Assembly: GCF_018310535.1 (NCBI RefSeq)
Contig: NZ_CP074103.1
Coordinates: 372,001-436,000, forward strand
Reading direction: 5' to 3'
DNA from: Streptomyces mirabilis
GTDB lineage: Bacteria > Actinomycetota > Actinomycetes > Streptomycetales > Streptomycetaceae
DNA: 64,000 bases
The position numbers were made by a program, and so were the translations under genes. Below the pieces are notes generated by a model, which worked only from the letters and a program-made list of their open reading frames with translations, was not told the DNA's origin and ran no database searches. Within the stretch, counting starts at the first letter, position 1. The number at the start of each line of letters is the position of its first letter. This document shows positions 29,326 through 37,293 of the stretch, piece after piece.

Positions 29326-30795
29326 TCAGGCGGCCAAGTTGCAGGAGGATGGAGTCCGCGTCAGGCCACGCTCTGACCTCGCGACCTGCGGTTTCTCGCC
29401 CGTCTGATGCAATTCCTGAGGGTTGAGGTAGTGCTCCTTCGTCGTTTCGACGTCCCGGTGCCCCAACAAGGTCTTCACCAGCCACCACGGGTCGCCGTAG
29501 AGCTGAGCGAAGTCGCGTCGGTCCGCCGCGGTCAGCCCGTACTTCTTGTCCATGAGCTCGTTCAGCACGATCAGCGTGTAGAGCGCCATGGAGTGCCGCG
29601 CGGCATGCGGGCTCGCGTACGGGGCCTTCCCCCGTACCGCAGCCGACCTCAGCGGGTGCGGGATCTCTCGCTCCTCCGGCGTCAACAGAGTTTCCTCGCA
29701 CCGCTGATTGGCCTGCCAGAACACCGTGTTCCATCGGTCCGGCAACATCGGCATGCCCTGCTCGGTCAACCACAGCCACGCCGGCTCCGGACCGTGCGGC
29801 CCCTCGACGAACAGCCACTGCCGCTCGCGCCAGTCCAGCAGGCTCAACTCCCGCCGGCCTGCCACCCCGGCCCGGTCCACCCAGTGCACGACCGGAGCCC
29901 GGCCGTGCGTCACGTTCGTGACCAGCCGCATCAGCGACAGCTTCTCGTAACGGCCCTCCTGCTGGGCACGCTGGATAGCCCACGTCCGCTCGGACTCGCT
30001 GTAGGCACCGAGCTGGCGCACCGACTCGACCGAGGTGTAGTACGTGCGGTCACGCTTCGACCGCGACAGCGCGCTGGCCACCTGGCCATGGCAGTAACGT
30101 CCAGACCGCAGGCGCCGGGTCGGTACCTCGAACGTCAGCATCGCCCCAGCTTCCTGCCGCCGCAGGCCCGAGCTGAGCGCCAGCCCAACGAACGAGGTGT
30201 TCCGCAGTTCGGTTCGGCCGTCCCAACCGGGCAACGGTGCCCCGTCGCGGCCAAGTCCTCGCAGCCCCAGGTCCTGCCACAGACCCCAGGTCCGCGGCGT
30301 CAGCCACGACACCCGAGAGCTACGCGCGCTTGCCTCACGGTCCGCGCGACGCCCCACGTCCAACGGGAGAGGACTCACCTTCGCCCATTTGTAGAGCTGG
30401 GTCAGCGCAGCTGCCTCCCGGTTCCACTTCGCACCGCCGACTCGCTGCGGATTCAACGGCGAATCGACGCGGAATTCCTTGTACGCCCGCAAGTCCGTGT
30501 CGGTCGCCGCCCGCCAGTGAACGCCCCGCCGCCAAAGCCACGACAACAGCAGACGAATATCCGTCGCATAATTCCGACGCGATTCTCTCTCCAGGTCGCG
30601 AAAATCGGGCCAGAGAGCGAACTGCAGCAATTCTGCGTCCACGACGAAATCAGGCCGTACAAAGACCGGATCGCCCGGGCGAAGTCCCACCGCGTCCAGA
30701 GCGGTTGGCAGGTCGCGGACCCCCAGCACCCCCTCCTCCGGCAGCGGCCCCCACCGCTCCGGATCCGGCACGAACACCAGCCACCACTCGTCCAT
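29326..30795 (-). CDS. Tyrosine-type site-specific integrase (island edge)
   Basis: A 489-residue recombinase. Core-binding region RRNYATDIRLLLSWLWRRG near residue 75; catalytic Arg in LSSGLRRQEAGAM; H-x2-R in SPHAARHSMALY; GH in TLLGHRDVETTKEHYL, whose Tyr is the nucleophile. The catalytic domain carries large insertions, hence the length. It is the first gene of the minus-strand island and starts only about 30 bases from the truncated GFA gene, so it lies where an attachment site would be expected. Confidence 0.9.
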   Translation of the reverse strand: MDEWWLVFVPDPERWGPLPEEGVLGVRDLPTALDAVGLRPGDPVFVRPDFVVDAELLQFALWPDFRDLERESRRNYATDIRLLLSWLWRRGVHWRAATDTDLRAYKEFRVDSPLNPQRVGGAKWNREAAALTQLYKWAKVSPLPLDVGRRADREASARSSRVSWLTPRTWGLWQDLGLRGLGRDGAPLPGWDGRTELRNTSFVGLALSSGLRRQEAGAMLTFEVPTRRLRSGRYCHGQVASALSRSKRDRTYYTSVESVRQLGAYSESERTWAIQRAQQEGRYEKLSLMRLVTNVTHGRAPVVHWVDRAGVAGRRELSLLDWRERQWLFVEGPHGPEPAWLWLTEQGMPMLPDRWNTVFWQANQRCEETLLTPEEREIPHPLRSAAVRGKAPYASPHAARHSMALYTLIVLNELMDKKYGLTAADRRDFAQLYGDPWWLVKTLLGHRDVETTKEHYLNPQELHQTGEKPQVARSERGLTRTPSSCNLAA

Positions 30796-30825
30796 CTGCC
30801 ACCCCTGCGAGCCCCTTGAACTTAC

Positions 30826-30951
30826 TCAATCATCAGGGAAGCACAGGTGCGGGTAGACGGCCGGCCCCTTGACGGTGAAGCGGATCCGTCCGCACAGGCA
30901 TCCGCCGGAGCGCTCCTGGGCTGCGGCGACGATGTCGGGGGTGGCGTTCAT
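30826..30951 (-). pseudogene. Truncated GFA (glutathione-dependent formaldehyde-activating) family gene
   Basis: A 41-codon frame starts at an ATG that overlaps the stop of the haem-oxygenase-like oxidase gene by one base (TGATG). Its product has the N-terminal GFA/CENP-V zinc motif GGCLCGRIRFTV and GPAVYPHLC, then stops in FPDD where the family normally continues with a second cysteine cluster and about 100 more residues. It is the remains of a coupled fifth enzyme whose 3' part was lost when the recombinase island joined here. Either the fragment is inert or the operon has lost a zinc enzyme step. Confidence 0.72.
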
Positions 30952-31781
30952 CAGTTCATCTCCGAGGCACGGTGGGCGAGTTGAGCCCACCAGTGTGTCA
31001 TTCCCTCTGCGATCGTGAGGAAGCCGTCGAGGGCCTGGGGCAGGTCGATGTGGAAGAGTTCACTCTCTCTGATGAATCGCGCCAGACCTTCGATGTGGGC
31101 AGCCTCGACGCTCAGCCCGCCGACCTGGGCGGCCTCGTGTTCGTCGTCGAGGTGGAGCTCGTAGTAGTAGTGCAGGGCCTTGAGCTCGCTGCCGCTGCCC
31201 TGACCGGTCAGCACGCCGTAGCGGTTGGTGATGTCGCGCAGGATCTCGGTCTCGGCGATCGCCACGGCCTCGGTCGCGTAGTAGGCGCCCGCGATGTGGC
31301 TGGGCATGTGCGAGCCGACCATCCACTGGTGGAGGTTGACCAGCGTCTCGGTCTCGCGGGCGGGCACGTGGCCGTTGACGAGGAGTCCGAGATCGGACAG
31401 GAGCGCGTTGGTGTAGAGGACGTAGTGCGCGGGGACCTTGCCGCGCTCGCCGCCCTCTTCCAGGTGGTTGCGGCGCAGCTCGTGCGCGAGTTCGGGGCAG
31501 AACCCCTCCACGCTGGTGGCGGCCGCCTTGAGGTACTGCGCGTTGTAGCGGGCGAAGACGCTCAGCTCTTCGATGTACATCCGGGCCTGGCGCTCGTTGA
31601 GGTCGGCCGCGCCGACCTTCTCGGCGATCTTCCCGTACGTCCAGTCGACCATCGGCGTCAGGTGCGCGGTGACCAGGGCGTTGCCGGAGGTGAACTTGCC
31701 CAGCAGAGTGCCGTTGACGGCGCTCTGCGTCTCGGGGTTGGCCTTGATGTACGCCTGGATGAGGCTGTTGTCGGGGGTCAT
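30951..31781 (-). CDS. Haem-oxygenase-like diiron oxidase (HDO) family protein
   Basis: A 276-residue all-helical protein. The conserved stretch HELRRNHLEEGGERGK (about residues 100-115), the Glu of YYATEAVAIAETE (about 167-179) and the helix YYYELHLDDEHE (about 205-216) supply the Glu/His/Asp ligands expected of haem-oxygenase-like diiron oxidases such as CADD-, BesC- and UndA-type enzymes. These use O2 to hydroxylate, desaturate or fragment amino-acid-derived substrates. Its ATG overlaps the JmjC gene stop by four bases. As part of the repeat-peptide cluster it is a candidate peptide-tailoring oxidase. Confidence 0.8.
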   Translation of the reverse strand: MTPDNSLIQAYIKANPETQSAVNGTLLGKFTSGNALVTAHLTPMVDWTYGKIAEKVGAADLNERQARMYIEELSVFARYNAQYLKAAATSVEGFCPELAHELRRNHLEEGGERGKVPAHYVLYTNALLSDLGLLVNGHVPARETETLVNLHQWMVGSHMPSHIAGAYYATEAVAIAETEILRDITNRYGVLTGQGSGSELKALHYYYELHLDDEHEAAQVGGLSVEAAHIEGLARFIRESELFHIDLPQALDGFLTIAEGMTHWWAQLAHRASEMN

Positions 31782-33100
31782 TTCTTGGTGTCCTCCGTGT
31801 CGGCGGGGCGGGGCGACAGCTGCAGGCCGCCGGTGGCTCCCAGGGCCCGGACGGCCGCGAGGAGTTCGGGGTTGTCAGGCAGAGCGATCGTGTCGCCGTC
31901 GTTGAGCGCGGCGACGGTGTCCCGGTCCAGGGCCGCGTCATCGAGGGCGATGCCCGTCTGATGGCCGCGCAGCAGGACCTGCCGGGTGTCGTCGCCGCTG
32001 TCGAGGGTGGTCACCTGGTAGGGGGCGATCAGGGTGATCTCGGCGCCGGGCGTCACCTGCTCGGGGTCGAAGGCGTCCGCGGCTTCCTGGCGGGCGAGGT
32101 CACCTTCGACGAGTTCCCAGCCGCCGTTGCTGAGCAGCGTGGCCCACCGCTGCTCGGCGTGCTGGCGGGCCTCGCCGCCGACGCGGTCGACGGCGAGGAG
32201 CAGCAGTTCGCGGCCGACGCCGGACAGCCGGTCGGCGACGGCGTCGAGCCCAACCGCCGTGTCCGCCATCGCGGAGGGCTCGTTGAGCGGGTCGTCGGGT
32301 CCCTCGCCGGCCAGCGCGGCGAGCACGTCCGGGATGATGCGGCTCTGCAGGATCTGCGCGTACGGGTAGGTGTAGAGCGGCATGGCCACCGAGACGGAGA
32401 AGGTGTCCTGGGTGCCGACGTGGAAGACCCGGCGGGGCAGGAACAGGGCGTCGCCCGGCTCCAGGAGGAAGTGCTCGGCCTCTTCCAGCAGCGCCTGGTA
32501 GTCGCCGAGGGTGGCCTTTTTGCCGCCAGTGAGCTTCTCGTACTGCTCGGCGGGCCAGCAGTAGAAGTTCTTGGCGTTGGGGCCGAGGTGGACGAGGAAG
32601 GCGTCCTCGTAGCCCTCGTGGATGCCGAACGCGGTCCCGCTGTAGTTGCCGGCGAAGGCGACCTGTTCGGCGCCGCCCAGGGGCAGGCCCCACCCGTCGA
32701 TGACGCTCTTGAGGAAGGTGCCGAGGCCGGCGGCGAGGGCGGGGCTGATGGTCTCCAGGTTGTTGATGACCAGGGAGAACCGCTCGGCGGCGGCGACATC
32801 TTGCATCCACGGCACGAAGGCGTCCACGCCCTCGTCCCAGGAGGGGGCGGTCAGTGCTTGGGCCAGGAGGTCGTCGCGGCGGTCCTCGCCGACGTAGACG
32901 CGCGCGTGCGCCTTGATGTCGGCGCTGGCGGCGTGGGCCCGGCGGATGGCCTCGAATCCCGCCAGGACGTCGTCCGGTCCGGCTGCGGCCGCGGGGATGA
33001 TGCCCTTGAACAGGTAGGGCGTGGTCCGTCCGGTGGTGTGCTCGGGGAAGGTGCCGGTCCAGAATGCCTGGTCGGGGGGCCAGGGGTAGGTGCTGTTCAT
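31778..33100 (-). CDS. JmjC/cupin-fold Fe(II) oxygenase-like protein
   Basis: A 440-residue protein. The cupin core spans about residues 140-240, with GTAFGIHEGYEDAFLVHL (His161) and LFLPRRVFHVGTQ (His227) as likely metal ligands, like JmjC/Cupin_4 peptide hydroxylases. A long C-terminal region (residues 260-440) includes a winged or SMC-like domain of unknown role, with paired acidic strands (IALDDAALDRDTVAALNDGD). The ATG at 33100 has CAGGAGA 9 bases upstream. JmjC hydroxylases act on residues of proteins or peptides, so the neighbouring repeat peptide is an obvious substrate candidate. Confidence 0.78.
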   Translation of the reverse strand: MNSTYPWPPDQAFWTGTFPEHTTGRTTPYLFKGIIPAAAAGPDDVLAGFEAIRRAHAASADIKAHARVYVGEDRRDDLLAQALTAPSWDEGVDAFVPWMQDVAAAERFSLVINNLETISPALAAGLGTFLKSVIDGWGLPLGGAEQVAFAGNYSGTAFGIHEGYEDAFLVHLGPNAKNFYCWPAEQYEKLTGGKKATLGDYQALLEEAEHFLLEPGDALFLPRRVFHVGTQDTFSVSVAMPLYTYPYAQILQSRIIPDVLAALAGEGPDDPLNEPSAMADTAVGLDAVADRLSGVGRELLLLAVDRVGGEARQHAEQRWATLLSNGGWELVEGDLARQEAADAFDPEQVTPGAEITLIAPYQVTTLDSGDDTRQVLLRGHQTGIALDDAALDRDTVAALNDGDTIALPDNPELLAAVRALGATGGLQLSPRPADTEDTKK

Positions 33101-33161
33101 CAAGGGTCTCCTGATGTTCGGGCGGCGCGGGGCAAGGGGCCCGGGTGGCCGGGCGGCGGGA

Positions 33162-34307
33162 TCAGGTGAGGTAGTCCTCGGGGCCGCCGAGGCGGACGGT
33201 GTCGAGCGTGAAGCAGTGGAAGCCGCCGCCGAACAGGCGCCGGTGGCGGTGGCGGACCGGGATCACGGTGAAGCCGCGGCGCTCCAGGACGGCGATCAGC
33301 TCCGGGTAGAGGGAGTTGACGACGACGGTGTTCTCGTCGACGGACAGCAGGTTGATGTCCATGTACCGGCTGCCGATGGGGATGACGAAGCCGAGGTCGC
33401 TGTAGTCCGGGAAGTTGCGGTCGTCGGTCTCGGGGGCGTAGATCACGTCCCAGGACTGCATGGCCTCGGGGAGAAATTTCAGGTACTCCGGTGAGCGCAG
33501 CAGCATCAGGCCGGGGCGCAGCGGGACCAGAACGCTGTCGATGTGGTTGTCCGCCATGGCGTCCAGGCGGTGGAATCGCAGGTCGCGCAGGTTGTCCCGG
33601 AGCCAGCGCAGGGCGAGTTCGTGGTTGAGGTTGGCGACGTTGACCAGGACGTCGCGGCCCAGGCGCATGCACTGCGCGCCGTCGAAGACCATCTCCAGGC
33701 CCAGGCCCTCGATCGTGCCGGCCATCTCGCCTTCGGTGGCGCGGGCGACGTCCAAGCCCTGGCGGGTGAAGTAGCCGGTGTCGAGGGAGTCACGGGTCAG
33801 GGCGGGCCGGGGCATGCTCAGCCAGTTCGCACCCCCGGCCTGGTAGTAGCGGTAGAAGGCCGGCTTGAGCAGGTCGTTCTCGAAGATGCGGGCGCGGACG
33901 TGGGGCGCAGTCTCCACGATGGTGTTGCCCAGGACGATGCTCTGGTCGCGGACGTTGAGCGGCGGGGTGGCCCTCGCGTCCCAGTGCGGGGAGCGGATGT
34001 CGACGTCCTTGCCCGGGGCCGCGGGCCGCAGAACGTTCACCCCGCATCCGGTCAGGGCATCGGCCAGGCCGGCGATGTCCTCGTTGAGCTCGTCAAGGAG
34101 TTGCGGGGGGATCGGCAGGAGTTCCTCCCCCGACGGGCTGGCATGCCCGTCGAGGGCGGGGGCGACGTTGTCGTAGAAGAACAGCCGCCACGAGGTGTCG
34201 GTGTGGTGGGCGTTGTAGTGATCAGCGCGGCCGAGGACCACTTCTTCAAGTCGGGTGAACTCGTCGAAGCTGTTCAGGGCCGGCGGGGCAGGGGCGGTCT
34301 GGGGCAT
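33162..34307 (-). CDS. Amidinotransferase (glycine amidinotransferase family)
   Basis: A 381-residue protein of the guanidino-group-modifying superfamily. Likely catalytic triad: Asp209 in VFDGAQCMRLG, His255 in NHIDSVLVPLRPG and Cys365 in GGGFHCFTLDTVR, with NVRDQSIVLGN earlier in the chain. This matches L-arginine:glycine amidinotransferase and StrB1-type enzymes, which move the amidino group of arginine onto an amine. Here the acceptor could be a free amino acid, or the Lys or N-terminal amine of the repeat peptide. GAGGAGG precedes the ATG. It lies 61 bases before the JmjC gene. Confidence 0.9.
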   Translation of the reverse strand: MPQTAPAPPALNSFDEFTRLEEVVLGRADHYNAHHTDTSWRLFFYDNVAPALDGHASPSGEELLPIPPQLLDELNEDIAGLADALTGCGVNVLRPAAPGKDVDIRSPHWDARATPPLNVRDQSIVLGNTIVETAPHVRARIFENDLLKPAFYRYYQAGGANWLSMPRPALTRDSLDTGYFTRQGLDVARATEGEMAGTIEGLGLEMVFDGAQCMRLGRDVLVNVANLNHELALRWLRDNLRDLRFHRLDAMADNHIDSVLVPLRPGLMLLRSPEYLKFLPEAMQSWDVIYAPETDDRNFPDYSDLGFVIPIGSRYMDINLLSVDENTVVVNSLYPELIAVLERRGFTVIPVRHRHRRLFGGGFHCFTLDTVRLGGPEDYLT

Positions 34308-34420
34308 GGCGGGCCGCCTCCTCGGCGGCGGGCGACGGCGCGCCCCTGCCTCCGGCGCGCGGGTGCGCGCTGGGAGGGGCGGTGCCGTACGGGGGTTCGG
34401 CGGGCGGGTTCAGGGTGCGG

Positions 34421-35461
34421 TCATGCGGCCGAGGGGTGCCGGTGCGGGGTGCAGGCGGCGCTGGCGGTGGCGAGCCGGGCGATGATGTCCTCGATCACGC
34501 ACGGCTGGTCGGGAGTGGAGCGCCGGCGGAAGAAGTAGCCGGAGCACCAGGGCACTTCCTCCCACCGCTGTAGACGCTCCGAGGTGAGGGCGCGGGCCTC
34601 GGGCAGGCGCCGCCAGGGGATCTGCGGACACCAGTGGTGGACGGGGTGGTACATGTCGTCGAGATGGCCGCCGAGCAGGTGCCGGGTGAGCCAGTGCGAG
34701 CTCCAGCCGCGGGTCTGCAGGAGGATGTCGTCGTTCTCGATCAGCCCGGCGTGGTTGCCCAGATCAGTGATCCACGTGACGACCGGCCGCACCAAGACGA
34801 GCGGGAGCAGCCAGTAGAGCAGGAGGTACGGCACGCCGCCCACGGGCCACAGTGCGGCGACGACGGCCGCCCAGATCAGGGCACGGGCGGCCAGCGCTCG
34901 CCACGCCTCCCCCGGCGCGCGGGTGACCAGGGTCAGCACGGCGGTCTTCGGCAGGCGCCACATGGCGTTGCGCACGATGACCCGCAGGACGAACGCGCGC
35001 CGGCTGGGCGCCCGGCCGGCGGCACGGATGTTGCCCGCGAGGTAGGACTGGAACATCGGATCGTCGTCGGAGCCGAGCTTGGCGTGGTGCACATAGTGGC
35101 TGCTGCGGTACGGCGCGAAGCCCTCACCGAGTAGCCCGGTCAGCAGGTATCCGATGACCCGGTTGCCGCGGCGGGTGGCCATGAGCTTGGAGTGCACGCA
35201 CTCGTGCCCGAGGTTGGACAGGTGGCGCTGGCGCACGCCGATGTAGCAGACGGCGATCAGCGGGCCGACGACGTGGCCGACGAGATGCCCGGCGATCGCT
35301 GCGGCGGCGATCGCGACAAGGTCCCAGGCGACATCCCACAGACCGATCGTCGGGCGTCCGCAGAGCTTCTCCAGGTCGGTGATGAGCTGCTGGCCGAGGG
35401 CCTTACGCACGGGGCCGGAGGCTCCGGTGCCGTTGCGGGTCCTGCTGGCGGGGCTGCCCAT
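34421..35461 (-). CDS. Membrane fatty-acid-desaturase-like diiron enzyme
   Basis: A 346-residue membrane protein with the three His boxes of the desaturase/hydroxylase superfamily: HECVH (86-90), HYVHH (122-126) and HPVHH (272-276), plus DLGNHAG (about 233-239). At least four hydrophobic helices are visible. In secondary metabolism such enzymes hydroxylate or desaturate lipids, amino acids or peptides. It is the first gene after the repeat-peptide gene and its hairpin. GGAGGA precedes the ATG. Whether it modifies the peptide or supplies a lipid is unknown. Confidence 0.88.
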   Translation of the reverse strand: MGSPASRTRNGTGASGPVRKALGQQLITDLEKLCGRPTIGLWDVAWDLVAIAAAAIAGHLVGHVVGPLIAVCYIGVRQRHLSNLGHECVHSKLMATRRGNRVIGYLLTGLLGEGFAPYRSSHYVHHAKLGSDDDPMFQSYLAGNIRAAGRAPSRRAFVLRVIVRNAMWRLPKTAVLTLVTRAPGEAWRALAARALIWAAVVAALWPVGGVPYLLLYWLLPLVLVRPVVTWITDLGNHAGLIENDDILLQTRGWSSHWLTRHLLGGHLDDMYHPVHHWCPQIPWRRLPEARALTSERLQRWEEVPWCSGYFFRRRSTPDQPCVIEDIIARLATASAACTPHRHPSAA

Positions 35462-35504
35462 CAGGTCCTCCAGTCGATGTGGTGCGGGGTGGGAATGTGC
35501 CGTG

Positions 35505-35566
35505 CTCCGGCGCGCCCGCGGCTGGGCAGCGCACTGGCGGGCGCACTGTTGGCGGGCGCGCCGGAG
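35505..35566 (-). terminator. Stem-loop between the repeat-peptide gene and tailoring genes
   Basis: Perfect 15-bp arms at 35505-35519 and 35552-35566 separated by a 32-base loop. It lies between the precursor stop (35595) and the desaturase start (35461). Partial terminators in this position are common in peptide natural-product operons, where they let precursor transcripts exceed enzyme transcripts. Confidence 0.6.
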
Positions 35567-35594
35567 GACGACGGAAGGGTGGTTCAGCCGCGGA

Positions 35595-35873
35595 TCAGGC
35601 GGCGGTGAGGGCGCTGTCCGGGCGCATGCCGGCCTTGAGGTCGGTGGCGTCGGGACGCATCCCGAGCTTCAGCTCCGGGGCGTCGGGGCGCATGCCGGTC
35701 TTGAGGCCGGTGGCGTCGGGACGCATCCCGAGCTTGAGGGCGCCCGCGTCGGGACGCATGCCGAGCTTCAGGTCGGTGGCGTCGGGACGCATGCCGGCCT
35801 TCAGGTCTGGGGCGTCCGGGCGCATGCCGGCCTTCAGGCCGGTGTCCGGGGTCATTGCGGCGGTAGCGGTCAT
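35595..35873 (-). CDS. Repeat-containing precursor peptide (LKxGMRPDAxx x7)
   Basis: A 92-residue protein. After a 12-residue head (MTATAAMTPDTG) come seven head-to-tail units of 11 residues with consensus L-K-[AL/T]-G-M-R-P-D-A-x-x, the last ending DS, then a short ALTAA tail. There is almost nothing else, and no signal peptide or membrane helix. The ATG has GAGGGAGA 8 bases upstream. Multi-copy core peptides separated by Lys-containing spacers are typical of ribosomally made, post-translationally modified peptides. Adjacent oxygenases and an amidinotransferase fit tailoring of these cores. I know of no named family with this repeat. A structural or metal-binding repeat protein is the alternative. 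Confidence 0.85.
   Translation of the reverse strand: MTATAAMTPDTGLKAGMRPDAPDLKAGMRPDATDLKLGMRPDAGALKLGMRPDATGLKTGMRPDAPELKLGMRPDATDLKAGMRPDSALTAA
35613..35837 (-). repeat. Seven in-frame 33-bp tandem repeats
   Basis: The repeats encode L-K-x-G-M-R-P-D-A-x-x. The DNA units are near-identical (GGGATGCG or GGCATGCG, TCCCGACG runs), pointing to recent expansion. The last unit is cut to nine codons. Confidence 0.92.
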
Positions 35874-36388
35874 GGAGGTTCTCCCTCTTCGGTCGCGGGT
35901 GACCCCGCGAGTCCGTGTGATCGGCTGATGGAGCTGCCGGGCCGCGGTCGGGTGAGGTGCTGAACCGTCGGCTCGGACGTCATGGGCGCGAGCGCCCGCC
36001 GGTGGAAAGTCGCGCCGGAGCACGTCCGCTCCATCCGTGGATGAGCGTTGGATGAGCGTTGCGGTACGTGGTCGCGCTGGGCGCTTGGCCAGTCACGCTA
36101 GGGCTGCGCCGGAGGCAGCCGCAACGGCTATGGGCGTTGCGGCGGTTGCACGGGACCGTTGCGTGACCGTTGCGCGTCCATGCCACCTGAGCTGCGGAAA
36201 CGCCGAAGTCTCGTCCTGGAACAGTGGCGGATCGGGGCCGTCGGGCGCTGCGATGCCAGCAGAAGGGCTTCTGCTGCGCGCGTCGCCGCGGCTAGCTTGT
36301 GGGACCGCCGAGGAGCCGTGCACGAGGACGCCGTGGCGACCGGATTCCCTCCATTTGCCGTTGAAAACAGAGGCCTTGAGGAGCACAC
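35874..36388. promoter_or_regulatory. Divergent promoter region with 11-bp-spaced repeats
   Basis: This 515-base gap between the repeat-peptide gene (minus) and the synthetase-like gene (plus) has no convincing reading frame. It contains GATGAGCGTT twice (36040-36049, 36051-36060) with an 11-bp period, and ACCGTTGCG twice (36155-36163, 36166-36174) also 11 bp apart, with further GTTGC copies at 36136 and 36145. Direct repeats one helical turn apart are the kind of site used by SARP-type activators, but no SARP gene lies in the window. Confidence 0.45.
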
Positions 36389-37267
36389 GTGCTCAACCCC
36401 GTTGTGATGAAGTCCGACCTGCTGTTCAGCCTGCGTGACACGCTGCGCTCAGAGACGTTCGTCGAGGTGGTCACCCCTACGGTGCGCAGAGCCGACCTCG
36501 GCCCGGGACGTCGCGTGCCGGTCGATCTCGACGGGGGCCGCTTCCTGCGGGCGATGATCGGCCCGGCGCTGCGCGTGAACATGGAGCACCACCGGCGGGT
36601 CTTCGAAATCGGTCAGTGCTTCCGGCCCGAGAAGCCGGACGAGCTGCACGCGCCCGAGTTCCAGATGCTCGACCTCTACGCCGCCGACGAGAATTTCGAG
36701 TTCCTGTTCGCGCTGGCCGAGCGCCTGGTCGTCCCGCACATCCGTTACACCCCCGAGCGGGTCTCTGTCGCCGGCCACATCCATGACGTCTTCGGCATCG
36801 ACCTGCGCCGCGAGCCCCTCGGCGATCTGCCCGCACAGATGGCCGCCCACCTGGACATGGGTACCGAGGTGCCGTTCAAGACGGTGCTCGGCCGGTTCGT
36901 GGAGCGCGAACTGGAGACCCAGAGCACGGGTGCCGCACTGTTCCTGACCGAGTACCCGATCGGCGGGGACGAGCCGTGCGCCCGTCTCACACCGGGCACG
37001 ACCGCCGTCCTCAACCGTTTCGAGGTCCTGATCGACGGCCTCGAAGTCGTGCACGGCTACGAGGACGAGCCCGACCGGGCCGCGTTCGTCGAGCGGGCCC
37101 GTGCGGTGGACCTGTACGACGACGAGCAGGCCCTGGCGTGGAAGGCGATCGACGCCGGGCAAGCGCCGGCCCACAGCGTCGGGCTCGGCATCGGCATCGA
37201 GCGGCTGTGTATGGCCGCCTCCGGCATCAAGGACATCAGCGTCTTCCAGCAGTCGGCCCAGTTCTGA
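36389..37267 (+). CDS. Stand-alone class II aminoacyl-tRNA synthetase-like catalytic domain
   Basis: A 292-residue protein equal to the catalytic core of Lys/Asp/Asn-type synthetases without an anticodon-binding domain. Motif 2 is CFRPEKPDELHAPEFQML (about 77-94) and motif 3 is GLGIGIERL (about 265-273), both intact for ATP and amino-acid activation. Similar truncated enzymes (EpmA/PoxA, AsnA) activate an amino acid and attach it to a protein or small molecule rather than to tRNA. The GTG at 36389 follows GAGGAG by about 6 bases. Divergent from the repeat peptide, it may load an amino acid onto it. Confidence 0.85.
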   Translation: MLNPVVMKSDLLFSLRDTLRSETFVEVVTPTVRRADLGPGRRVPVDLDGGRFLRAMIGPALRVNMEHHRRVFEIGQCFRPEKPDELHAPEFQMLDLYAADENFEFLFALAERLVVPHIRYTPERVSVAGHIHDVFGIDLRREPLGDLPAQMAAHLDMGTEVPFKTVLGRFVERELETQSTGAALFLTEYPIGGDEPCARLTPGTTAVLNRFEVLIDGLEVVHGYEDEPDRAAFVERARAVDLYDDEQALAWKAIDAGQAPAHSVGLGIGIERLCMAASGIKDISVFQQSAQF

Positions 37268-37293
37268 CCGCCACCCTTCCGAAAGGAGCCGCG

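Noticed and set aside
35613..35837. CRISPR-like regular repeats
   Set aside because: The 33-bp units are directly adjacent with no unique spacers and are in frame with a start, a stop and a ribosome binding site; no cas genes are nearby.
36093..36386. 97-codon minus-strand frame in the divergent promoter
   Set aside because: No ribosome binding site, no recognisable motif, and it covers the 11-bp repeats; treated as regulatory DNA.
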